From Acidobacteriota bacterium (GTDB lineage Bacteria > Acidobacteriota > Vicinamibacteria > Vicinamibacterales > SCN-69-37), in contig JAKALV010000037.1 in NCBI GenBank assembly GCA_021824055.1, positions 1-17,925 on the forward strand: 17,925 nt of DNA, read 5' to 3'. Under the pieces are notes generated by a model that was not told the origin of the DNA, did not search any database, and saw only the letters and a program-made list of their open reading frames with translations. The position numbers and the translations under genes were made by a program. Of the stretch, positions 1 to 5,971 are shown piece by piece. Position 1 is the first letter of the stretch, and the number at the start of each line of letters is the position of its first letter.

Positions 1-155
1 AGGTGCAGGTGCGAGGTGCGGGTGCGAGGTGCAGGTGCGAGGTGCGGGTGCGAGGTGCAAGTGCGAGGTGCGGGTGCGAGGTGCAAGTGCGAGGTGCGGG
101 TGCGGGCGCGCGTGCGAGGTGCGAGGTGCGAGGCACGGGCGCGAGGTTGTGCGGC
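1..155. repeat. GGTGC-type tandem array (6/7-bp words in a 26-bp period)
   Basis: The segment is built almost entirely from 6- and 7-base words such as AGGTGCG, GGTGCG and AGGTGCA. From 14 to 91 these words form three consecutive 26-bp units (14-39, 40-65, 66-91) differing by single bases, followed by a degenerate fourth (92-116) and decaying copies to about 155. Short open frames across it are artefacts of the low-complexity sequence. The array runs off the left edge, so its full length and the gene it follows are unknown. No promoter or RNA gene is visible in it. Confidence 0.85.
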
Positions 156-226
156 GCACCTTGGCACCTTGGCACCTTCGCACCCTGGCACCAGCACCCT
201 GACACCTTGACACCCTGACACTCTGG
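156..226. repeat. GCACC-type tandem array, inverted relative to 1-155
   Basis: Imperfect 7-10 bp repeats of the form GCACCTTG, GCACCCTG and ACACCCTGAC lie between the GGTGC array and the NUDIX gene. GCACC is the reverse complement of GGTGC, so the two adjacent arrays have opposite polarity and could pair into a long imperfect stem as RNA or single-stranded DNA. The remaining bases to 252 show no clear promoter. Confidence 0.7.
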
Positions 227-252
227 AACCCTTCCAGTCGTATCTTGATTGC

Positions 253-732
253 ATGTCCGCCCAACGTGCCCGCTGCAAGGAGAGCGCCGGCTTGCTGCTG
301 TTCCGACGCGGCGCCGGCGGGCTCGAGGTGCTCCTGGCGCACCCGGGAGGGCCGTACTGGGCGAGTCGGCACGACGCGGCCTGGACAATTCCCAAGGGCG
401 GGATGCATCCGGGCGAGGGGCCGCTCGACACCGCCATCCGGGAGTTTCGCGAGGAAACCGGCTTTGAGCCCGCGCCCCCGTACCTGCCGCTCGGGCACAT
501 CGTGCAACGCAGCGGGAAGATCGTGCACGCGTTCGCGTTCGAAGGCGACGCCGACCCCTCCGTGTTGAAGAGCGAGATGACCACCACCGAGTGGCCGCCC
601 CGCTCCGGTCGCTGGATCCAGGTGCCGGAGATCGATCGCGCCGGGTTCTACGCGATCGACGTCGCGCGCCGCCTGATCAACACCGCGCAGGCCGAACTGC
701 TCGACAGACTGATTCAGCTAGTTAGACAGTGA
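253..732 (+). CDS. NUDIX hydrolase, COG4119-like NTP pyrophosphohydrolase
   Basis: This 159-residue protein is a single NUDIX domain. The Nudix box is complete at residues 49-71, fitting G-x5-E-x7-R-E-U-x-E-E-x-G-U, with REFREETGF carrying the metal-binding glutamates. The N-terminal SAGLLLFRR, the HPGGPYWA segment before the box, and the late EWPPRSGR motif are features I associate with the COG4119 subgroup of MutT-like proteins, which are thought to hydrolyse nucleoside diphosphate-X compounds in the cytoplasm; the true substrate cannot be read from sequence. The ATG at 253 has no obvious Shine-Dalgarno, but it places the conserved domain about ten residues in, as in relatives. It stands alone on this strand and converges on the permease gene; its TGA at 730-732 lies inside the start of the downstream repeat element. 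Confidence 0.93.
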   Translation: MSAQRARCKESAGLLLFRRGAGGLEVLLAHPGGPYWASRHDAAWTIPKGGMHPGEGPLDTAIREFREETGFEPAPPYLPLGHIVQRSGKIVHAFAFEGDADPSVLKSEMTTTEWPPRSGRWIQVPEIDRAGFYAIDVARRLINTAQAELLDRLIQLVRQ

Positions 733-847
733 GGCAGTTGGGCCGTTCGGCAGTCAAATTCCCTCATTGCCTCATTGCCTCATTGCCTCATTGCCTCATT
801 GCCTCACTGCCTCACTGCCTCACTGCCTCACTGCCTCACTGCCTCAC
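728..847. repeat. Octamer tandem array (CCTCATTG/CCTCACTG) between convergent gene ends
   Basis: A head element, AGTGAGGCAGTTGGGCC, then four variable bases and GGCAGT, occupies 728-754 and overlaps the NUDIX stop codon. Ten exact 8-bp units follow from 762: five CCTCATTG (762-801) and five CCTCACTG (802-841), then a partial unit that runs into the permease stop codon (848-850, minus strand). Read on the minus strand, the permease TAG is followed directly by GTGAGGCA units, so one array serves as the 3' flank of both convergent genes. The head recurs in inverted orientation at 3341-3367 with 25 of 27 bases identical. Confidence 0.9.
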
Positions 848-2764
848 CTATCCCACATGAATGCGCGGCCGCAGCTCCGGCACATGCTCAGCCTGTCGGA
901 GCACCTCGCGACACACCGGGGCTGTGTCCCCTTCGCCGAAGGCGAGGAATTTCAGCAGATAGGCGATGGGGTTGCCTTCCGTCCAGCCGAAGTACGCGTG
1001 CGGCAGGCACTGGGTGCGATCGCGCAGGTTCAAGAGCAGGCCCGCGATGGCATTGGGGATCGCGGGGCTCGAGCAGCGCAGCACGCGGTGGCCGTCGATG
1101 TCCACGCCCTGCACGCGCAGCACGTTGGAGAAATCCGAGACGTCGCTCGGGCGGATCTCCAGGAACAGCACCGGATCGGCCTCCGGCAGGTGGTGTTCGC
1201 GGCGCGCCACCGTGAGCTTGCGGTCGTACTCGTCCCGCTGTCCGGTGTTCGGCCGGTTGGCGATGATGCGCAGCGCCGGGTACGTGGCGTTGCTGAGACG
1301 TCCGGCGGCGGCGGCTTCCTTGATGAAGAGCTCGGCCTGATCGTCGTAGTCGACGCCTTCGATGCGGATCTCGGTGGAACGCAGCACGCGCGAGACGAGC
1401 GACGTGCCGATGATCGTGGCAATGAACCAGCTCGCGATCTTCAGGCCCTCCGGCCGCTCGAACATGTTGAGGATCGTCGTGTAGACGAAGATCACCGCGA
1501 TGGGCAGAAACTTGAGGCGGCTGAGCGGCAGCGCGACCATCACGGCGATGCACGCCGACGTCATCAGCACGAGCACGCCGGTCGCGTACGCGCCGCCCTG
1601 CGCGTCGACGTCGGCGTCAAACATGACGGTCACGAAAAACGCGATCACGATGATCAGCGACACGAGCGGGCGCGTGGCCCGCGCCCAGTCGGGCGCCATG
1701 CCGTAGCGCGGCAGGTAGCGCGGCACGAGGTTGAGCAGGCCCGCCATCGCCGACGCGCCGGCAAACCAGAGAATGGCGATCGTCGAGATGTCGTAGATCG
1801 TGCCGAACACTTCGCCGAAGTCGCGATGCGCCAGATACGCGAGCGCGCGGCCGTTCGCCTGGCCGCCGCTGAGCATCGCCGACGCCGGGATCATCGTGGT
1901 GGTGACGAACGCGCTGCCGATCAGCAGCACGCTCATGATGATGGCGGCGGTCTTGAGCAGCTTGCGGGTGTTGTCGATGCGCGCGCGGAGTTCGATCGCC
2001 GGGTCCACCGTCGGGCGGTCCACGCCCCGCACCAGCGGCATCACGGCCACGCCGGTTTCAAAGCCCGACAAGCCCAGCGCGAGTTTGGGGAACAGGATCA
2101 GCGCGAGCGCCACCATCATCACGGGATTGGATTGCTGCGTGAACAGGTTCGCGCGCCACGCCTGCATCCAGTCGGGATGGTGCGCCAGCACCCACAACTC
2201 GCGGCCCACGACCAGCCCGTTCAGCGCGAGGTAGGCCGCCACCAGGCCGACGGCCAGCCAGATGGCCTCCTTGAACCCCTTCAGGAAGATGCCGCCCAGG
2301 AGAGCCAGCAGCAGCAGCGTGATCACCACGCGGTGGTCCATCCACTGCGGGACGAACGGGTTCTCGATGATGTGGGCCGTCGCGTCGGCGGCCGACAGCG
2401 TGATCGTGATCACGAAGTCGGTGGCGGCAAATCCCAGCAGGCACAGGACGAACGCCTTGCCGCGCCAGCGCGGCAGGCGTTCTTCGAGCACCGACAGGCT
2501 GCCCTGCCCGTGCGGGCTGAGCGCGGCGATGCGGTTGTACACGGGCAGCGCGCCAAACAGCGTGAGCAGCACCACCACGATCGTCGCGAACGGCGACAGG
2601 TACTGCGCGGCCACGAACGCGATCGACGGCTGGTACCCGAGCGTGGAGAAGTAGTCCACGCCGGTCAGGCACATGACCTGCCACCACGCCGCTTTGTGCG
2701 GCGCGCCGGCGTGCGCGGCCGCCGGGGCCTGAAGCCCCTCGAGGAACCAGTGACGAAAGGTCAC
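848..2764 (-). CDS. APC-superfamily amino-acid permease-like membrane transporter with cytosolic C-terminal domain
   Basis: From the GTG at 2764 this is 638 residues. The open frame extends to 2866, but that upstream part overlaps the methyltransferase gene and is not protein-like. Starting at GTG gives the N-terminus VTFRHWFLEGL, followed by CLTGVDYFSTLGYQP, a family-typical opening, with a gap of only 7 bp after the methyltransferase stop. About 11-12 hydrophobic segments follow up to roughly residue 455, for example around FATIVVVLLTLFGALPVY, VVITLLLLALLGGIFL and AIWLAVGLVAAYLALNG. The last ~170 residues are soluble and mixed alpha/beta in character. Proteins of this architecture are usually annotated as amino-acid transporters of the inner membrane, but substrate and direction are not evident. 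It is the second gene of a two-gene minus-strand unit, so it is probably co-transcribed with the methyltransferase. The Shine-Dalgarno is weak. Confidence 0.85.
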   Translation of the reverse strand: MTFRHWFLEGLQAPAAAHAGAPHKAAWWQVMCLTGVDYFSTLGYQPSIAFVAAQYLSPFATIVVVLLTLFGALPVYNRIAALSPHGQGSLSVLEERLPRWRGKAFVLCLLGFAATDFVITITLSAADATAHIIENPFVPQWMDHRVVITLLLLALLGGIFLKGFKEAIWLAVGLVAAYLALNGLVVGRELWVLAHHPDWMQAWRANLFTQQSNPVMMVALALILFPKLALGLSGFETGVAVMPLVRGVDRPTVDPAIELRARIDNTRKLLKTAAIIMSVLLIGSAFVTTTMIPASAMLSGGQANGRALAYLAHRDFGEVFGTIYDISTIAILWFAGASAMAGLLNLVPRYLPRYGMAPDWARATRPLVSLIIVIAFFVTVMFDADVDAQGGAYATGVLVLMTSACIAVMVALPLSRLKFLPIAVIFVYTTILNMFERPEGLKIASWFIATIIGTSLVSRVLRSTEIRIEGVDYDDQAELFIKEAAAAGRLSNATYPALRIIANRPNTGQRDEYDRKLTVARREHHLPEADPVLFLEIRPSDVSDFSNVLRVQGVDIDGHRVLRCSSPAIPNAIAGLLLNLRDRTQCLPHAYFGWTEGNPIAYLLKFLAFGEGDTAPVCREVLRQAEHVPELRPRIHVG

Positions 2765-2771
2765 GAGCCGC

Positions 2772-3290
2772 TTATTGTACTCGCCACAGGAAGATCGCGG
2801 TGCCCTCGATCGGCACGCGCCGGTCGGCGGGCCACGCGGATCCCATGTCGAAACTGTTCGAGACAATGCGGCTGCCCGGCTTCAACTCGGCGCGCAGCTT
2901 CGGAATCAATCGCGCGTTGGTCGACGGCAGCAGGTACAGCGCGACCACGCTGGCGCCGCGAAGGTCGGTCGTAAACAAATCCTCCACGCGAAACGCGACC
3001 TTGTCGGCCACGCCGGCCGCAACGGCGTTGGCGCGGGCCTCCTCGATCCGCCGGGGATCGATGTCGACACCCACCCCGCGGGCGCCGTACTGCTTTGCGG
3101 CCGCGATCACGATGCGTCCGTCGCCGCATCCCAGGTCGTACACGACATCCGTTGCCGTCACGCCGGCCAGGGCCAGCATCGCGTCCACGATGGCCGGCGG
3201 CGTTGGGACGTACGGCACGTCGGGCGTGCGGACCGTCTGGGGGGCCAGCAGCAGCGCCGCGGCGACAACAACGAGTGGACGCATGACCAC
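2772..3290 (-). CDS. Class I SAM-dependent methyltransferase with N-terminal signal or anchor segment
   Basis: The protein is 172 residues, short for a methyltransferase. Motif I is clear (DLGCGDGR at residues 52-59), followed by a GVGVDIDP acidic motif for the ribose and a hydrophobic strand near VVALYLLPS. Residues 4-17 form a hydrophobic stretch directly behind MR (PLVVVAAALLLAP), resembling a signal peptide or membrane anchor, so the enzyme may sit at or outside the inner membrane. The segment PYVPTPPAIVDAML before motif I recalls small membrane-linked protein lysine methyltransferases of the FAM173/ATPSCKMT type, but that link is tentative. The start may be GTG 3290 or ATG 3284, with neither showing a good ribosome site. 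It precedes the permease by 7 bp on the same strand. Confidence 0.85.
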   Translation of the reverse strand: MVMRPLVVVAAALLLAPQTVRTPDVPYVPTPPAIVDAMLALAGVTATDVVYDLGCGDGRIVIAAAKQYGARGVGVDIDPRRIEEARANAVAAGVADKVAFRVEDLFTTDLRGASVVALYLLPSTNARLIPKLRAELKPGSRIVSNSFDMGSAWPADRRVPIEGTAIFLWRVQ

Positions 3291-3295
3291 ATATT

Positions 3296-3367
3296 AATGA
3301 GGCAATGAGGCAATGGGGCAATGGGGCAATGCGGCAATTCACTGCCGCATGGCCCAACTGCCTCACT
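3296..3367. repeat. Second octamer array with the same head element, inverted
   Basis: Five 8-bp units lie at 3296-3335: AATGAGGC twice, AATGGGGC twice, AATGCGGC once. These are variants of the reverse complement of the 762-841 unit. Next to them, at 3341-3367 on the minus strand, is AGTGAGGCAGTTGGGCC, then four bases and GGCAGT, the same head as at 728-754. Its first A is the last base of the TAA stop (3369-3367) of the receiver-phosphatase gene. The array fills the gap between that gene and the start of the methyltransferase gene, with no separate promoter recognisable. Confidence 0.88.
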
Positions 3368-4494
3368 TAAGCATTGCGAGCGACAACAATGAGCGTCGCA
3401 TCATCCTGTACGGTGCCGCCCGTCCAGACCGCGACCGCGGCAGTGACGGCGTCGACGGTGTCGGCGGCGGCCGCGCGGGCGCCGGCGCGGCGAACGGTGG
3501 TGATGAGCCGGTCGGCGCCGAACTCCTCGCCGCGGTCATCGTACGCTTCCGTGATGCCGTCGGTGTAGCAGATCAGCTGATCGCCCGGACCGAATGGCAC
3601 GGTGCGGCTGTCGTAGACGCCGTCCGGAAACACGCCCAGGACGACGCCCGTGGCGTTGAGCCACTCGACGCCGCCGCCGGCTCTGAGCAGCACCGGCGGG
3701 TTGTGGCCGGCATTCGCGTACTCGATCGTGCCGGCCGCCATGTCCACCACGGCGTAACAGAACGTCACGAACTTGCCGGCCGAGATGTTGCGCGAGAGCA
3801 GCCGGTTCACGCTCGACGCGACGTCGCGCGTGGCGGCGCCGTCAGTGGCGAACGCGCGCACCGCGGCCTGCAGGTTCGACATCAGGAGCGCCGCGGGCAG
3901 GCCCTTGCCGACCACGTCGGCGATGGAGATCCCCGCGCGCGCGTGGCTGAACCGCAGCAGGTCGTAACAGTCGCCGCCGATGCCCGACGCCGGCTGCCAC
4001 CGCGCGGCCATATCGCACCCGTCCACATGCGGCATGGCGGACGGAAGCAGCGCGCGCTGGATCAGACGCGCGTCCTCCTGTTCGCGCGCGTGCCGGGTGT
4101 CCCGCTGGCGCAGCGCCACGCCGTCGGCAAGCTCGCGCTCGACAATCTCGCTGAGCACCGCATCGTCCCACGGCTTCTGCACGAAGCTCTTCGCCCCACG
4201 CCGCATCGCCTCCACCGCGGTGTCGATACTGCCCCAACCGGTCATCACCACGATCGGCAACATGGGATCGTACGTGCGCGCCCGGTCGAGCAACTCGAGC
4301 CCTTCGCGGCCCGAGGTGGTGTCGCGCGTGTAGTTCAGATCCATCAGGAGCAGATCGTAGGTGTGGCGCTCCAGCTGGGCGAGGGCGCCATCGACCGAGT
4401 TCACCAGATCAATGTCGCAGTTGAGCTCCGTCAGCAGCAGCCGCAAGGCGTGCAGGATGTCGGTCTGATCGTCGGCGACGAGCACTCGTGACAC
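3367..4494 (-). CDS. Response regulator with PP2C-type (SpoIIE/RsbU) serine phosphatase output
   Basis: The protein is 375 residues. Residues 1-120 are a receiver domain with the acidic pair D8/D9, phospho-acceptor D52 (LLLMDLNYT), T85 and K107 (QKPW). A short linker (about 125-150) contains LIQRALLP, the usual entry to SpoIIE/RsbU phosphatases. The catalytic domain shows GGDCYD (metal-binding D175), ADVVGKGLPAALLM, ANAGHNPP, CYTDGITEA and a terminal QDDAT (D364/D365), so all metal ligands look intact. Such proteins dephosphorylate phospho-serine on anti-sigma-factor antagonists in partner-switching pathways; no partner protein is encoded here. The GTG start at 4494 has AGGG about 12 bases upstream. 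The receiver shares the unusual DLNYTRDTTSG insertion with the divergently encoded sigma-54 regulator, suggesting a shared kinase. Confidence 0.93.
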   Translation of the reverse strand: MSRVLVADDQTDILHALRLLLTELNCDIDLVNSVDGALAQLERHTYDLLLMDLNYTRDTTSGREGLELLDRARTYDPMLPIVVMTGWGSIDTAVEAMRRGAKSFVQKPWDDAVLSEIVERELADGVALRQRDTRHAREQEDARLIQRALLPSAMPHVDGCDMAARWQPASGIGGDCYDLLRFSHARAGISIADVVGKGLPAALLMSNLQAAVRAFATDGAATRDVASSVNRLLSRNISAGKFVTFCYAVVDMAAGTIEYANAGHNPPVLLRAGGGVEWLNATGVVLGVFPDGVYDSRTVPFGPGDQLICYTDGITEAYDDRGEEFGADRLITTVRRAGARAAAADTVDAVTAAVAVWTGGTVQDDATLIVVARNA

Positions 4495-4621
4495 GTGCAG
4501 GATCCCTACAAGACCAGTGCCACGTTTCCATTGGCACGACTCTTCCTATTGGTTAGGCGCGAATGCACGAAACCGGGCAAAATGAGCGCATGAATCCCAT
4601 TTATGGGACGGCGAGGACCCA
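4495..4621. promoter_or_regulatory. Divergent control region with GTGCCA-N9-TGGCAC palindrome and sigma-54-like elements
   Basis: This gap separates two divergent regulator genes. A perfect 6-bp inverted repeat GTGCCA/TGGCAC with a 9-bp spacer spans 4517-4537. Each arm doubles as a good -24 element of a sigma-54 promoter: on the plus strand TGGCACG-N4-TTCC (4532-4546), on the minus strand TGGCAC-N5-TTGT (4522-4508). Both have an imperfect -12 where GC is expected, so they may instead be a binding site for the regulator. The minus-strand version would start transcription only about 2 bases before the phosphatase GTG, which weakens it. A second perfect palindrome, TCCCAT-TT-ATGGGA (4595-4608), lies just upstream of the GGCGAGGA ribosome site of the sigma-54 regulator. 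Confidence 0.5.
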
Positions 4622-5971
4622 ATGACTGGACGCATTCTGGTTGCCGACGACCAGCCTGACATCCTCGGGGCCCTGAAGCTTCTGTTGGGCGGCGAAGGCT
4701 TTGACGTCGCGACCGCGGCCTCGCCGGGCGAGTTGCTGACCGCGCTCGAGCGGTCCGATTTCGACGTGGCGATCATCGACCTCAACTACACCCGCGACAC
4801 GACGTCCGGCCAGGAGGGCTTCGAGCTGCTCGACCGCATCAAGTCGATTGATCCCACGCTGCCCGTCCTCGTGATGACCGGGTGGAGCAGCGTCGCCGGC
4901 GCCGTGGAGGCGATGCGTCGCGGCGCGCGCGACTACATCGAAAAGCCGTGGGACGACGACAAGGTGCTGGCGGCGGTGCAGACGCAACTGGAACTGCGGC
5001 GCGCGCTCCGCCGCAGCCGGCGGCTGCAGGAAGAGAACACGCGGCTGCAGCGGCGCGACCTGCCGACGTTTATCGCCGAAGCGCCCGCGATGAGAGCCGT
5101 GCGCGAGACCATCGAGCGCGTGGCGCCGTCGGATGCGAGCGTGCTGATCACCGGCGAGCACGGCACCGGCAAGGAAGTGGTCGCGAGCCTCCTGCACCGT
5201 CTGTCGAACCGCTCGTCGAAGCCGCTCGTGACGATGAACGCCGGTGGATTGTCCGAAGGCGTTGCGGAAAGCGAGCTCTTCGGCCATGTCAAGGGCGCTT
5301 TCACCGACGCGCGCACGGATCGCATCGGCTGTTTCGAGCTGGCCGACGAGGGCACGCTGTTCCTCGACGAAATCGCGAACATGCCGTCCAAGCTCCAGCC
5401 CAAGCTGTTGCGCGTGCTGCAGACGGGCGAGGTGCAGAAGGTCGGATCGTCGCGCGTGATCTATGTGAACGTGCGCGTGCTGTCGGCCACCAACGCGGAT
5501 CTGGCGGCGGAAATCAGCGCCGGCCGGTTTCGCGAGGATTTGCTGTACCGCCTGAACACGGTGGTGATCCATCTCCCGCCGCTGCGCGACCGGCGCGACG
5601 ACGTGATGCCGCTGGCGTCGCATTATCTGGAGCGCTACGCGGAACGGTACACGCGCACGTTCGAGGGCTTCGATCGCACGGCGCGTCAGGCGATCGACGC
5701 GCATCCGTGGCCCGGCAACGTGCGCGAACTGGCCCACGCGATCGAACGTGGCGTGCTGATGGCGCGCGGCGCGCAGATCACGGCGGTCGACCTGGGCCTG
5801 CAGGGGGCCGCGGCCCCGGGCGCGCCCGAAGAGCTGACCCTGGAGCAGGCGGAAAAGATCTTCATTCAGAAAGTGCTGGCGCGCCACGCGGGTGACGTCC
5901 GGAAAGCCGCCGACCAGCTGGGCATGAGCCGCAGCGCGCTCTATCGCCGGTTGCAGCAGTTCGGACTCTGA
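4622..5971 (+). CDS. NtrC-family sigma-54-dependent response regulator
   Basis: The 449-residue protein has the three classical domains. The receiver (1-120) has D9/D10, phospho-acceptor D53, T86 and K108. A coiled linker (about 123-146) leads to the AAA+ sigma-54 activator domain (about 150-375), with Walker A GEHGTGKE at 178-185, Walker B LFLDE ending at E250, and the arginine-rich REDLLYRLN segment. The sigma-54 contact loop reads GAFTDA (225-230) rather than GAFTGA. A Fis-type helix-turn-helix closes the protein (DVRKAADQLGMSRSALYRRL). It is expected to activate sigma-54 promoters when phosphorylated by the kinase encoded immediately downstream, whose ATG overlaps its stop codon (TGATG at 5969-5973). 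The ATG at 4622 is preceded at a good distance by GAGGA. Target promoters inside the window are not certain. Confidence 0.95.
   Translation: MTGRILVADDQPDILGALKLLLGGEGFDVATAASPGELLTALERSDFDVAIIDLNYTRDTTSGQEGFELLDRIKSIDPTLPVLVMTGWSSVAGAVEAMRRGARDYIEKPWDDDKVLAAVQTQLELRRALRRSRRLQEENTRLQRRDLPTFIAEAPAMRAVRETIERVAPSDASVLITGEHGTGKEVVASLLHRLSNRSSKPLVTMNAGGLSEGVAESELFGHVKGAFTDARTDRIGCFELADEGTLFLDEIANMPSKLQPKLLRVLQTGEVQKVGSSRVIYVNVRVLSATNADLAAEISAGRFREDLLYRLNTVVIHLPPLRDRRDDVMPLASHYLERYAERYTRTFEGFDRTARQAIDAHPWPGNVRELAHAIERGVLMARGAQITAVDLGLQGAAAPGAPEELTLEQAEKIFIQKVLARHAGDVRKAADQLGMSRSALYRRLQQFGL

Noticed and set aside
1..226. Possible CRISPR array
   Set aside because: Units are contiguous with no unique spacers and no cas genes are present; it is a tandem repeat.
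762..841. Octamers as a CRISPR or coding repeat
   Set aside because: Eight-base units without spacers; the translated repeat is a by-product of three octamers making eight codons.
2767..2866. N-terminal extension of the permease to 2866
   Set aside because: It overlaps the methyltransferase 3' end and lacks family similarity; GTG 2764 yields the expected N-terminus.
767..2974. 735-codon open frame on the plus strand across the permease gene
   Set aside because: It begins inside the octamer array (8-residue repeats such as PHCLTASL) and continues antisense to a clear membrane transporter; composition is H/R/D-rich shadow sequence with no domain.
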